This document shows, one piece after another, positions 1 to 7,450 of a stretch of DNA of 16,886 nucleotides. Origin of the DNA: Polaromonas sp. YR568 (GTDB lineage Bacteria > Pseudomonadota > Gammaproteobacteria > Burkholderiales > Burkholderiaceae); NCBI GenBank assembly GCA_945871335.1, contig CAMBWM010000018.1, positions 1 through 16,886 on the forward strand. The letters run 5' to 3'. Below the pieces are notes generated by a model, which ran no database searches, was not told where the DNA came from, and saw nothing but the letters and a program-made list of their open reading frames with translations. Position numbers and translations under genes: made by a program. Each line of letters starts with the position of its first letter. Position 1 is the stretch's first letter.

Positions 1-249
1 ACCAACCTACCTTTTTACAGCTTTAAAGACGTCAGCATCAAGCGCAGCGTTCCTTTTGCGGTGATTGTGCTGATCGCACTGGGTATCGCTGTCATCAATA
101 TTGACCCGCCAACTGTGATGTTCGGCTTGTTCGTTTTGTACGGTTTATCTGGCTACGTTTTGTATGGCTGGCGCAAAACCAAAGGTTTGCAGACCAGCGT
201 GATTTCCACATCCACGGATGAACCTGAAGAGCGCGATCTTCACAAATAA
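1..249 (+). CDS. pssA: CDP-diacylglycerol--serine O-phosphatidyltransferase, C-terminal part
   Basis: This is the 3' end of a gene that begins before the window. The frame is open from base 1 and ends at TAA 247-249, giving 82 residues. PssA is a membrane enzyme that joins CDP-diacylglycerol and L-serine to make phosphatidylserine, the precursor of phosphatidylethanolamine. The visible part starts TNLPFYSFKD, followed by a basic stretch and then two hydrophobic membrane segments (about residues 20-37 and 40-55 of the fragment). It ends in a polar, acidic cytoplasmic tail. The FYSFKD...RSVPF pattern and the IDPP loop match my memory of Burkholderiales PssA proteins. The position just before leuA supports this, because psd-pss-leuA is a common order in the family. 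Identification is from the C-terminus only. Confidence 0.8.
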   Translation, partial: TNLPFYSFKDVSIKRSVPFAVIVLIALGIAVINIDPPTVMFGLFVLYGLSGYVLYGWRKTKGLQTSVISTSTDEPEERDLHK

Positions 250-267
250 GTCCATGGGAAATTTTTG

Positions 268-276
268 TGATACATT
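268..276 (+). promoter_or_regulatory. Extended -10 promoter element for the leuA leader
   Basis: TGATACATT reads as an extended -10 (TGn followed by TACATT, four of six matches to TATAAT). No good -35 lies 16-18 bp upstream, as expected for an extended -10 promoter. The predicted start of transcription is about 283-284, which coincides with the ATG of the leader peptide. The site lies just after the pssA stop codon. This is a motif match only. Confidence 0.4.
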
Positions 277-283
277 CCCGCTT

Positions 284-337
284 ATGAACTTGTTGACGCT
301 GTCGCTACTGCTACCTCCCTCAGGGCGGAGACGGTAG
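284..337 (+). CDS. Leucine-rich leader peptide (leu attenuator)
   Basis: A 17-codon reading frame encodes MNLLTLSLLLPPSGRRR and stops at TAG 335-337. Six of the 17 residues are leucine, clustered at positions 3-10, and the codons include two TTG and two CTA, which are uncommon in a GC-rich genome. It is followed 20 bases later by a strong intrinsic terminator and then by leuA. This is the classic layout of a leader peptide whose translation senses charged tRNA-Leu: stalling at the Leu codons should prevent termination, and fluent translation should allow it. No Shine-Dalgarno sequence is visible before the ATG, so it may be translated from a leaderless transcript. The role is inferred from composition and position. 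Confidence 0.8.
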   Translation: MNLLTLSLLLPPSGRRR

Positions 338-352
338 CGCGCACGCGTCAAC
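292..352 (+). promoter_or_regulatory. Long leader hairpin overlapping the leader-peptide ORF
   Basis: GTTGACGC at 292-299 is the exact reverse complement of GCGTCAAC at 345-352. GCTACC at 310-315 is the exact reverse complement of GGTAGC at 333-338, nested inside, and CCC 317-319 can pair with GGG 323-325 around it. Partial pairing of 301-305 with 339-344 would join the two stems. The Leu codons lie in the 5' arm and the stop codon lies in the 3' arm, so ribosome position would decide whether it forms. I could not identify a convincing antiterminator; GGGC 323-326 against GCCC 361-364 is only four pairs. Confidence 0.55.
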
Positions 353-357
353 CATCA

Positions 358-394
358 ACGGCCCGTTTGCAGCAGCATCGGGCCGTTTTTTATT
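358..394 (+). terminator. Intrinsic terminator of the leuA attenuator
   Basis: ACGGCCCG at 358-365 and CGGGCCGT at 379-386 form a perfect 8-bp GC-rich stem. TGC 368-370 and GCA 375-377 can pair inside the loop. Six T's at 386-391 follow, then ATT. It sits between the leader peptide and leuA on the coding strand of leuA, so it would stop transcription before leuA. This is a textbook Rho-independent terminator. Confidence 0.9.
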
Positions 395-662
395 GGCCGT
401 TTGATTTTCACGTTTGCGAGAACCCTATGTTGATAAATTCTTCGGGCAGTTACAAAGCTTTACGCCGGCAATTGAGTGAGTGCCGCGGGTGCGATACGGT
501 GCTGACGGCCTCGCTCCAAGCCATTGTTCGGGTTTGCTTCGCAGCCAGAGCGGGCAGGGCAAGCGGGTCTCATCCGGCGCTACCATGACGGTTTGACTCA
601 GACTCAACGCTCGGGCGCTGCAACTAGCCAATTTCGTATTTCGTTTTTCAAGAGGACATGCT
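395..662 (+). other. 268-nt gap between attenuator and leuA
   Basis: This stretch lies between the attenuator terminator and the leuA start. I see no convincing gene in it. An open frame at 427-588 has no Shine-Dalgarno sequence and no recognisable family. A weak promoter-like pair exists (TTGATT 401-406 and TATGTT 426-431, 19 bp apart). The last bases hold the leuA ribosome binding site, AGAGGA at 651-656. Confidence 0.5.
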
Positions 663-2201
663 ATGACCGATAAATTGATCATTTTCGACACAACCTTGCG
701 GGACGGCGAGCAGTCGCCTGGCGCATCCATGACGCGCGATGAAAAACTGCGTATTGCCCGTCAACTCGAGCGACTGAAAGTTGACGTGATCGAAGCCGGC
801 TTTGCTGCCAGTTCCAACGGCGACTTTGAGGCTGTGCAGGCCATCGCCAATGCAATAAAAGACGCGACAATTTGCTCGCTGTCGCGCGCCAATGACCGCG
901 ATATTTCACGTGCTGCCGAGGCGCTCAAGGGCGCTCGCTCAGCGCGCATTCACACCTTCATCGCCACCAGTGCCTTGCACATGGAGAAGAAACTCCGTAT
1001 GACGCCCGAGCAAGTTCTCGAGCAGGCCAAGCTGTCGGTGCGTTTTGCCCGTAATCTGGTGGGGGACGTTGAGTTCAGCCCCGAAGACGGTTACCGCAGC
1101 GATGTCGACTACCTGTGTCGCGTTCTCGAGGCGGTGATCAAAGAGGGAGCCACCACCATCAACGTGCCGGACACTGTCGGTTACGCCGTACCCGAGCTCT
1201 ACGGCAACTTCATCAAGACCTTGCGCGAGCGCGTGCCCAACAGCGACAAGGCCATCTGGTCTGTTCATTGCCATAACGACCTGGGCATGGCCGTGGCCAA
1301 CTCACTGGCCGGCGTGAAGATCGGCGGCGCGCGTCAGGTGGAGTGCACCATCAACGGCCTGGGCGAGCGTGCCGGCAATTGCTCGCTCGAAGAGATTGTC
1401 ATGGCCGTGAAAACGCGCCGCGATTACTTTGACTTGGACATGAACATCGACCCGCTGCACATCGTGGCCGCCAGCCGCATGGTCAGCCAGACCACCGGCT
1501 TCGTGGTCCAGCCCAACAAGGCGGTGGTGGGTGCCAATGCCTTTGCCCATGCTTCCGGCATTCACCAGGACGGCATGCTCAAGGCCCGCGAAACCTACGA
1601 AATCATGCGTGCCGAGGACGTGGGCTGGAGCGCCAGCAAAATGGTGCTGGGCAAACTCAGTGGCCGCAACGCCTTCAAGCAGCGCCTGTTGGACCTGGGC
1701 GTGCAGATGGAAAGCGAGACCGACATCAACGCAGCTTTTGCCAAGTTCAAGGAACTGGCTGACCGCAAAAGTGAGATTTTTGACGAAGACATCCTGGCGC
1801 TGGTGAGTGACGAGAGCGTGTTGCAGGAGCGTGAGCAATATGGTTTTGTGTCCCTTTCTCAGCACAGTGAAACCGGCGAACGGCCGCAGGCCAGCGTGGT
1901 CTTCACCGTCAATGGCAAGGAAGTCAAGGGCAGCTCAGACGGCAATGGTCCGGTTGATGCCTCGCTCAAGGCCATCGAGAACCACGTCAAAAGCGGCGCC
2001 GAGATGGTGCTTTATTCGGTCAACGCTATCAGCGGCTCCACCGAGAGCCAGGGTGAAGTCACGGTTCGCCTGCAAAACAGCGGTCGTATCGTCAACGGCG
2101 TTGGGGCAGACCCCGACATCATCGTGGCCTCGGCCAAGGCCTACCTGAGTGCTTTAAGTAAATTGCACAGCAAGGCCGACCGGGTACCGGCCCAGGGCTA
2201 A
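663..2201 (+). CDS. leuA: 2-isopropylmalate synthase
   Basis: LeuA condenses acetyl-CoA with 2-oxoisovalerate to form 2-isopropylmalate, the committed and leucine-inhibited step of leucine synthesis in the cytoplasm. The 512-residue length fits the bacterial type-1 family. The catalytic TIM barrel (about residues 5-275) begins with the signature DTTLRDGE at 9-16. It carries the metal-binding HCHND at 202-206 and the NGLGERAGN motif from N231. A linker follows, and the C-terminal regulatory domain that binds leucine spans about residues 375-505. The ATG at 663 has AGAGGA six bases upstream; the nearby ATG at 658 would stop after two codons. Expression is probably attenuated by the leader peptide at 284-337. 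Placement after pssA matches the conserved order in Burkholderiales. Confidence 0.97.
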   Translation: MTDKLIIFDTTLRDGEQSPGASMTRDEKLRIARQLERLKVDVIEAGFAASSNGDFEAVQAIANAIKDATICSLSRANDRDISRAAEALKGARSARIHTFIATSALHMEKKLRMTPEQVLEQAKLSVRFARNLVGDVEFSPEDGYRSDVDYLCRVLEAVIKEGATTINVPDTVGYAVPELYGNFIKTLRERVPNSDKAIWSVHCHNDLGMAVANSLAGVKIGGARQVECTINGLGERAGNCSLEEIVMAVKTRRDYFDLDMNIDPLHIVAASRMVSQTTGFVVQPNKAVVGANAFAHASGIHQDGMLKARETYEIMRAEDVGWSASKMVLGKLSGRNAFKQRLLDLGVQMESETDINAAFAKFKELADRKSEIFDEDILALVSDESVLQEREQYGFVSLSQHSETGERPQASVVFTVNGKEVKGSSDGNGPVDASLKAIENHVKSGAEMVLYSVNAISGSTESQGEVTVRLQNSGRIVNGVGADPDIIVASAKAYLSALSKLHSKADRVPAQG

Positions 2202-2250
2202 GCAGCCAGACGGACGGTTTACATGAATAAAGCGTCGCAAGTTTTTGATA

Positions 2251-2279
2251 TTGCATAGTTTTTTAATTTTGTATACACT
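2251..2279 (+). promoter_or_regulatory. Possible promoter of the endopeptidase gene
   Basis: In the AT-rich part of the leuA-endopeptidase gap, TTGCAT at 2251-2256 and TACACT at 2274-2279 are separated by 17 bp. The overlapping TATACA at 2272-2277 is an alternative -10. Each hexamer is only a partial match, so this is tentative. No clear terminator follows leuA in the 122-bp gap. Confidence 0.3.
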
Positions 2280-2323
2280 GCGAGCCTGCTGATCTTTGTT
2301 CCCGTAAACCGCTCGGAAGCTGA

Positions 2324-3388
2324 ATGCAAATTTTTAAAACGAGTTTTGCGCTTTTGCCCAGATGCTTTGGTGTCTGCTTTTTAGGCTTGATGCTGGCACT
2401 TCCGGCTTACAGCGCCCCTGCGAACCAGAAAAATGACAAACAGCCCAAAAACCGTGTCACCAAAGCAGTAAAACATGCCGCGCCCAGTCATAAGGTCGCC
2501 AAAGCTAAAGCGCGAAAACTGAAGCACGCCTCGGCTCGTAAATCGGTTCCCGAAAAGCTGTCTTTTGGCCATATTGCCGGCTTGCAAGGCGTATTTGATC
2601 CTCTGTCCCTCAAGTCCAGCGTCGCCTTGGTAATAGATCAAGACACGCGGGAAGTGTTGCTGAGTAAAAACGAAAACGCCGTGTTGCCGATTGCGTCGAT
2701 CACCAAGCTCATGACGGGTGTGATCATCAGCGCGGCAAAGCTTCCCATGGATGAAATCATCACCGTCACCCAGGACGATGTCGATACCGAAAAAGGCAGC
2801 ACTTCGCGCTTGCGCGTGGGCACGACTCTGACCCGCGGTGAGTTGCTGCACCTGGCCTTGATGGCCAGCGAAAATCGTGCAGCCCATGCATTGGGCCGGA
2901 CCTACCCGGGTGGCATGGACGTGTTTGTCGGGCAGATGAACAGCATGGCCCGTCTCTTGGGCATGAATGACACCCGCTATGTAGAGCCAACCGGCTTGTC
3001 GAGCCAAAATCAGTCGAGCGCGCAAGACTTGGCAACCTTGGTGATCGCCGCTCACAGCGACTCTACGCTGCGTGAGCTCTCCACCTCCACGGGTTACAGC
3101 GTTGAGGTGGGGCGCAAGACCTTACAGTACAAAAATACCAACCGGCTGGTAAAAAACCCGGAGTGGGATATCGGGCTTCAAAAAACCGGCTACATATCCG
3201 AGGCTGGCCAATGCCTGGTGATGCAGACCCGTATCGCCGGGCGCAAGCTGATCATGGTGTTTCTTGACTCTGCCGGCAAGTTAAGCCGCCTGGGTGATGC
3301 GGAGCGGGTGCGACGCTGGGTTGAGTCGGGCCCTCTGGTGATTCGAAAAATAAGTGACTCACAGGTCGGCCCGCTAATCAGCGGTTAG
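2324..3388 (+). CDS. pbpG: D-alanyl-D-alanine endopeptidase, PBP7 type (peptidase S11)
   Basis: This is a periplasmic low-molecular-weight penicillin-binding protein that cuts D-Ala-mDAP cross-links in peptidoglycan. The three active-site motifs of the SxxK serine enzymes are all present: S125-I-T-K128 with the nucleophile and general base, S182-E-N184, and K287-T-G289. A signal peptide is visible: a hydrophobic segment at about residues 8-28 ending in AYSA, with cleavage near residue 30-31. Between it and the catalytic domain (from about 95) lies an unusually Lys/Arg-rich linker, about residues 36-77. The 354-residue length is somewhat above that of the E. coli enzyme because of the linker. 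The ATG at 2324 has GGAAG at 2315-2319, four bases away. PBP5-type carboxypeptidases are the alternative, but the C-terminal amphipathic domain is absent, favouring PBP7. Confidence 0.9.
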   Translation: MQIFKTSFALLPRCFGVCFLGLMLALPAYSAPANQKNDKQPKNRVTKAVKHAAPSHKVAKAKARKLKHASARKSVPEKLSFGHIAGLQGVFDPLSLKSSVALVIDQDTREVLLSKNENAVLPIASITKLMTGVIISAAKLPMDEIITVTQDDVDTEKGSTSRLRVGTTLTRGELLHLALMASENRAAHALGRTYPGGMDVFVGQMNSMARLLGMNDTRYVEPTGLSSQNQSSAQDLATLVIAAHSDSTLRELSTSTGYSVEVGRKTLQYKNTNRLVKNPEWDIGLQKTGYISEAGQCLVMQTRIAGRKLIMVFLDSAGKLSRLGDAERVRRWVESGPLVIRKISDSQVGPLISG

Positions 3389-3398
3389 AAAAGAGCCT

Positions 3399-4181
3399 TC
3401 AGTCTTCTTTTCGGTAGCCCATGGCCGCTGATATTTCGACTGCAGTGGCTTGTAACTTGGGTAGCCAGTTTTCGTCGAGCCGATCGGCAGGCGCTGATAT
3501 GGACAATCCGGCAACCAGCTTGTTCTGGTCGTCATAAATCCCCGCTGCCATGCACCGAACACCGAGCTCCAGTTCCTCGTTATCACGCGCTATGCGGTAT
3601 TGCCGCACCTTGGCCAGCTCCCGCTCCAGTGAAATAAGTTGAGTGATGCTGTTGCGTGTATGGCCCGGTAAGCCAGTGCGGGTGGCGTAGCTGCGCAGTC
3701 GCTGCGTGTCGTCAAAGGCTAAAAATAGTTTGCCGACCGAAGTCAGGTGCAAAGGCGCGTGGCCGCCAATGGCGCGCACCACTTGCATGCCCGAACGCTC
3801 GCTGTAAGCGCGCTCTATGTAGACGATCTCGTCGCCTTGTCGCATGCTGAGGTTGACGGGCTGCTGAGTGAGTTTGTGTAACTCGCGCATAGGCACCAGT
3901 GCCGCATCACGAACGCTCAGGCGCGCCTTGACCAAATTGCCCAATTCCAACAAACGCATGCCCAATCGGTAGCTGCCAGATACCGGCCGCTCGACAAAGC
4001 GGCCTGTGGCCAGGTCATTGAGAATGCGGTGCGCTGTTGAGGGGTGTAAACCGGATTTTTCGCTGATTTCCTTGAGTGACAAGGTTTCCTCACGCGAGGC
4101 CAGGATATCGAGCAGCGTGAACATTCGTTCAATCACTTGAACAGTGGGCGTTGCAGGCTTGCTGAGATCTGTTTTTTTCAT
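3399..4181 (-). CDS. IclR-family transcriptional regulator
   Basis: A 260-residue DNA-binding protein with the two-domain IclR layout. The N-terminal winged helix-turn-helix lies at about residues 14-75 (LKEISEKSGLHPSTAHRILNDL region, with the recognition helix around STAHRIL). The C-terminal effector-binding domain spans about 90-255 and includes the typical GHAPLHLTSVGKLFLAF segment and the conserved ELGVRCMAAGIYD stretch. The effector cannot be told from the sequence. It lies 55 bp downstream of bpt on the same strand and converges on the endopeptidase gene, whose stop codon is 10 bp away. The start region has no strong Shine-Dalgarno sequence. The 9-bp palindrome TGAAATTCA at 4212-4220 upstream could be an autoregulatory site. 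Confidence 0.92.
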   Translation of the reverse strand: MKKTDLSKPATPTVQVIERMFTLLDILASREETLSLKEISEKSGLHPSTAHRILNDLATGRFVERPVSGSYRLGMRLLELGNLVKARLSVRDAALVPMRELHKLTQQPVNLSMRQGDEIVYIERAYSERSGMQVVRAIGGHAPLHLTSVGKLFLAFDDTQRLRSYATRTGLPGHTRNSITQLISLERELAKVRQYRIARDNEELELGVRCMAAGIYDDQNKLVAGLSISAPADRLDENWLPKLQATAVEISAAMGYRKED

Positions 4182-4211
4182 GAATCGAGCTTTGGGCCCA
4201 ATTTTACTTTA

Positions 4212-4220
4212 TGAAATTCA
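4212..4220. promoter_or_regulatory. Candidate IclR operator (TGAAATTCA)
   Basis: TGAAATTCA is a perfect odd-centred palindrome 31 bp upstream of the iclR-family start codon, in an AT-rich patch. IclR proteins often bind short palindromes with TGnAA/TTnCA-like arms and frequently repress their own genes. A 9-bp palindrome is common by chance, so support is weak. Confidence 0.25.
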
Positions 4221-4236
4221 AATCAGCGCTGCAGGA

Positions 4237-4971
4237 TCAAGGCGATTGCCATTGACCATTTAAAAGTAGCTGATGCGGTGAAAAACGGGACTTGTATTTC
4301 ATCTTCGGACTTTGAGCGATCCAATAACCCAAATACAGATAGTCCAACCCAAGTTGGCGGGTTTGTTCTATTTGCCACAACACGCTGTAGTTGCCGTAGC
4401 TGGTCTGAGCTTCGGGTTCATAAAAGGTGTAGACCGCCGAGATGCCATCGTTCAACACATCAAGGATGGAAACCATTTTGAGTGCGCCCGCCTCGCCGTT
4501 GGCCCGAGGTTCGCGGAACTCAACCAGGCGAGAGTTAACCCGGCTTTGCAGTAAAAATTGCGTGTATTGGTCGATGCTGTCCTGGTCCATCCCGCCACCC
4601 GCATGGCGGCCGTTTTGGTAACGCAGGTAAAGCGCGTAGTGTTCCTGCATAAAGCAAAGTTTGAGCACACGCGCCTCGAGATGTTGATGCTGAACCCAGG
4701 CCCGGCGCAGGCTGCGGTCAGCTTGAAACTCTTTGGCCAGCACGCGCAAAGGCACACAGGCCTGGCAGCCATCGCAGTAAGGGCGGTAAGTGAACATGCC
4801 GCTGCGCCTGAAACCCTGGGCCACCAGTTCGGAGTAAGCCTCGTTGTGGATTAAATGACTGGGCGTTGCAACTTGAGAACGGGCTTGCCGCGCCGGCAAG
4901 TAGCTGCAAGGGTAGGGTGCAGTAGCGTAGAACTGCAGGCTCTGAAGTGGCAAGTCTTTAAGATGCGTCAC
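4237..4971 (-). CDS. bpt: Aspartate/glutamate leucyltransferase (arginyltransferase family)
   Basis: Bpt transfers leucine from Leu-tRNA to N-terminal Asp or Glu, making an N-degron read by ClpS and degraded by ClpAP. The 244-residue length fits the bacterial family. The N-terminal Cys-rich region typical of the ATE/Bpt fold is present, with PCSYLP (C22) and YCDGCQAC (C66, C69, C72). The [14 protein letters not shown] segment leads into the C-terminal GNAT-like domain, which holds a YTFYEP motif and the YLGYWI...MKYKSRF block. The start is GTG at 4969-4971, overlapping the aat stop as GTGA, which implies translational coupling. Pairing with aat is common in proteobacteria. True arginyltransferase activity is the alternative annotation; the bacterial form is more likely leucyl-specific. 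Confidence 0.9.
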   Translation of the reverse strand: MTHLKDLPLQSLQFYATAPYPCSYLPARQARSQVATPSHLIHNEAYSELVAQGFRRSGMFTYRPYCDGCQACVPLRVLAKEFQADRSLRRAWVQHQHLEARVLKLCFMQEHYALYLRYQNGRHAGGGMDQDSIDQYTQFLLQSRVNSRLVEFREPRANGEAGALKMVSILDVLNDGISAVYTFYEPEAQTSYGNYSVLWQIEQTRQLGLDYLYLGYWIAQSPKMKYKSRFSPHQLLLNGQWQSP

Positions 4972-5720
4972 GGCTGGGGCTTGAGAATTTGTTGCCAGTC
5001 AAGGGTATCAAAAATCCACATTGGGCTGGGCATCTGGGAGTGCTGCTGGACCTGTTTGACGAAGTCTGCACGCGGTATTTCCGCGGCCCCCAGTGAGGCA
5101 AGATGACGTGTATTTTGCTGGCAATCAATCATGGCGATACCTTTGGCTCTGCAAAACGCGACCAGACCTGCCAATGCAATTTTAGAGGCATCGCTCTGGC
5201 GCGAGAACATGGATTCACCAAACACCATGTTGCCCAAATTAACGCAATAAAGCCCGCCAACCAACTCTCCGTGAATCCAGGTTTCAACGCTGTGCGCGTG
5301 GCCGGCCTGGTGCAGGTTGGTGTAAGCGTCGATCATCTCGGGAACGATCCAGGTGCCCGGTTGGCCGTCCCGCGGAGTTTGGGCGCAAGCGTTGATCACG
5401 CGCTCGAACACTGTGTCAAAGCGCACGATGCAACCAGGCTCCAGCACAAAGCGACGCAAGGTTTTTTGCAGGGAACGTTGCAGCTTGAAGTCCCGAGTTT
5501 GCAATACCATGCGCGGCTCGGGGCTCCACCACAAAATCGGCTGCCCCGGGCTGAACCATGGAAATATGCCCTGGCCGTAGGCCTGTAGCAGTGTCTGTAC
5601 GTCCAAAGAGCCGCCCGAGGCCAGCAAGCCGGGTACCGGGTCACTTTCGGCCCAGGCTTTACTTACCGGCGGAAAGTCTTCACCCGCCGTGAGCCAGGGA
5701 ACAGATTTTGGAGTGCGCAT
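4968..5720 (-). CDS. aat: Leucyl/phenylalanyl-tRNA--protein transferase
   Basis: Aat adds Leu or Phe from aminoacyl-tRNA to proteins with N-terminal Arg or Lys, creating a primary N-degron for ClpS/ClpAP in the cytoplasm. The 250 residues contain the family blocks in order: [10 protein letters not shown] near residue 47, [10 protein letters not shown] near 64, GTWI near 123, [14 protein letters not shown], and the highly conserved FGESMFS followed by SKIAL near 170-182. DCQ follows near 199. The fold is GNAT-like. The ATG at 5720 has only a weak, very close AGG before it. The stop overlaps the bpt start by 4 bp (GTGA). It lies 36 bp downstream of the HpaB-like gene on the same strand, but the functions are unrelated, so its own promoter inside that gene's 3' end is likely. 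Confidence 0.95.
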   Translation of the reverse strand: MRTPKSVPWLTAGEDFPPVSKAWAESDPVPGLLASGGSLDVQTLLQAYGQGIFPWFSPGQPILWWSPEPRMVLQTRDFKLQRSLQKTLRRFVLEPGCIVRFDTVFERVINACAQTPRDGQPGTWIVPEMIDAYTNLHQAGHAHSVETWIHGELVGGLYCVNLGNMVFGESMFSRQSDASKIALAGLVAFCRAKGIAMIDCQQNTRHLASLGAAEIPRADFVKQVQQHSQMPSPMWIFDTLDWQQILKPQP

Positions 5721-5756
5721 GCCTGCATGTTAGCGGCGCGCCAGCAAATGGGCTGC

Positions 5757-7391
5757 TCAATCCTTGCCGCGTCTGGACGGCAAGCTTGCATCGACTGTCG
5801 GTAGGTCGACCATCACCGGCTGGCCCGGCGTGGTGCAACCGGTGTCGCAGCATTTGCCGGGCTGGCGGTTTTTGGTGATGGCGCGATCCGGGTCGTGCGC
5901 AACACCGCGCTCCAGAATGCGCTCGACCAGCTCGACCTTGGAGCCGATGGGATAGTTGCGGTAAATTTCCTGCTTCATGGCGGCCGGCGAGCCGCCGCCG
6001 TGCATGCTGATGACGCTGTACCAGCCGCCCTGGTAGCCGGCAGTCAGGTCTTCAATGAAGCGGGCGGTTTCGATGCGCTGCGCGTAAGGTACGTCCGGGT
6101 TGGCGCGCAGCACCTCAGAGAGCTTGGCCCCGGTCTCAGGGTTGTGGTCTTCGTCGGGACCGGGCAGGGTGACGATCAGCCCGCCGCTGACGTAGTGAGC
6201 GATGCGGTGCATGTCGTAGATTTTGGTGGCCAGCAGCAATTTACCGATGTTGGAAAACACCGGGTCGGGCATAAAGGTCTGACTGTGCTCGTCGGCTTTG
6301 CCGTAAACGCTGGCGGCCACACCGCAAGCGAAAAAACTCTCGGTGATGGTGATGAGTTCGACCATTTGCTCGCGCAAGTGGTTTTCTTTGCCGGGGTCAA
6401 AACCATTTGCCTCGCACATCAGCGCGCCCGCGCCTATGAGTAAATCCCCGAAGCCGGCGCGTGCCCCTATGCAGGTGTGGCGATGGTGTGTGGCATAGCT
6501 GTAAGTCAGATGACCCGAGTGTTCCCAATCTCCGGCGTAAAACACGCTCTCCCAAGGAACGAAGACCTTGTCAAATATCACCACGCCTGTGCTTTGGCCG
6601 TATTTCCGACTGAACAGTGGCGCGCCATGCTCGACTTTTTCGCCAGGCCGGCCGGCCGGTCTGGCGATGATGGTGATGCCCTCAGCGTCTACCGGGACTG
6701 CGCAACAGACGGCAAAGTCGGCGTCTTCCCGGCCCATGTTGCGGCAGGGCATGACCAGCAACTCGTGCATGTAGGGCGCGCCGGTGACGATGGCCTTGGT
6801 GCCTGAAATCACAATGCCCAAGCGGCCGTGACACCGCACATTGCGCTCGACGACGTGCACATAGCTGTCTACATTGGCCTGCTCGTGCGGTCGCTTGCTG
6901 CGGTCGCCCTTCGCGTCTGTCATGGCAATGCCCAGCGTGAGATCCTGGTCTTGTACCCGGTGCAGGTAGTCCATGAAGCGGGCGCTGTGCTCTGTGCTGC
7001 CTTTGGCGTCATCTAGGCGGGCGGACACTTGGCCGATGGCGTTGAGCGCGTCATGCGTGAGGTAACGTTGTGCACAACCGGTTTCCTGGCAGACCAGACG
7101 CACCGCCTCGAGCTTGTTAAGCAAGTCGCCGCTGCTGGTATTGATGTGCGTCAGACGGTTGACCAGTTTGCCGCTGGTGTGCTGAACCGCCGTCATGATG
7201 GGCGCGTAGCGGGGCTTCAGGGCGTAGTCGTAGGTCAGCGCAATGGCATTGATACCGGGCGCAAAGCCTGGCTCGTCGGCTACGCTCGCCACAGCCTTTC
7301 CGTCTAGAAAAACCCTGGGTTTGTAGCGTCGAAGCGACTCACGGAAATCGTCGCCAGACATCAGATTGGCGATAGGCTGGGCTGCATTCAT
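5757..7391 (-). CDS. HpaB/4-hydroxybutyryl-CoA dehydratase-like flavoprotein
   Basis: A 544-residue member of the 4-hydroxyphenylacetate 3-hydroxylase superfamily, which has an acyl-CoA-dehydrogenase-like fold and binds FAD. MTDAKGDRS (157-165), the TGAPYMHE region (203-210), YGQSTGVVIFDKVFVPWE (264-281), GDLLIGAG (315-322) and SMHGGGSP (462-469) resemble the 4-hydroxybutyryl-CoA dehydratase (AbfD) branch more than HpaB. By alignment from memory, C106 matches one AbfD iron-sulfur ligand and H303 another, but the other two cysteines are replaced (Y110 and A310). The catalytic Tyr and Glu also appear changed (C307, I461). A C-terminal tail carries C514, C515 and C519. GGAG sits seven bases before the ATG. 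The divergent TetR gene and shared operator suggest repression by TetR. The exact reaction is unknown. Confidence 0.75.
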   Translation of the reverse strand: MNAAQPIANLMSGDDFRESLRRYKPRVFLDGKAVASVADEPGFAPGINAIALTYDYALKPRYAPIMTAVQHTSGKLVNRLTHINTSSGDLLNKLEAVRLVCQETGCAQRYLTHDALNAIGQVSARLDDAKGSTEHSARFMDYLHRVQDQDLTLGIAMTDAKGDRSKRPHEQANVDSYVHVVERNVRCHGRLGIVISGTKAIVTGAPYMHELLVMPCRNMGREDADFAVCCAVPVDAEGITIIARPAGRPGEKVEHGAPLFSRKYGQSTGVVIFDKVFVPWESVFYAGDWEHSGHLTYSYATHHRHTCIGARAGFGDLLIGAGALMCEANGFDPGKENHLREQMVELITITESFFACGVAASVYGKADEHSQTFMPDPVFSNIGKLLLATKIYDMHRIAHYVSGGLIVTLPGPDEDHNPETGAKLSEVLRANPDVPYAQRIETARFIEDLTAGYQGGWYSVISMHGGGSPAAMKQEIYRNYPIGSKVELVERILERGVAHDPDRAITKNRQPGKCCDTGCTTPGQPVMVDLPTVDASLPSRRGKD

Positions 7392-7420
7392 GGGCGTCTC
7401 CAGTGTGTAATTTTTTAAAA

Positions 7421-7450
7421 ATTTTAAACGCTGTTTAATTATCTGTCCAA
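7421..7450 (-). promoter_or_regulatory. Promoter of the HpaB-like gene
   Basis: On the minus strand, TTGGAC (plus 7445-7450) and TAAAAT (plus 7421-7426, five of six matches to TATAAT) are separated by 18 bp. The -10 lies about 30 bp upstream of the start codon. The inverted repeat at 7424-7438 overlaps the -10 and spacer, so a bound TetR dimer would block this promoter. This is a motif match only. Confidence 0.45.

Noticed and set aside
427..588. Open frame in the leuA leader region starting ATG TTG ATA
   Set aside because: It has no Shine-Dalgarno sequence, no recognisable family, and an odd Cys/Arg-rich composition. It is noted only as part of the gap.
595..606. Tandem GACTCA hexamer upstream of leuA
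   Set aside because: Two copies of a six-base unit are expected by chance at this scale, and nothing else supports a site.
1302..1865. 187-residue open frame antisense to leuA
   Set aside because: It is the reverse-strand shadow of a GC-rich coding region; leuA is certain and the antisense product matches nothing I know.
3388..3412. GAAAAGA...TCTTTTC inverted repeat between the endopeptidase and iclR-family genes as a bidirectional terminator
   Set aside because: The 7-bp stem is AT-rich with an 11-nt loop and lies partly inside iclR-family coding sequence. It is too weak to call.
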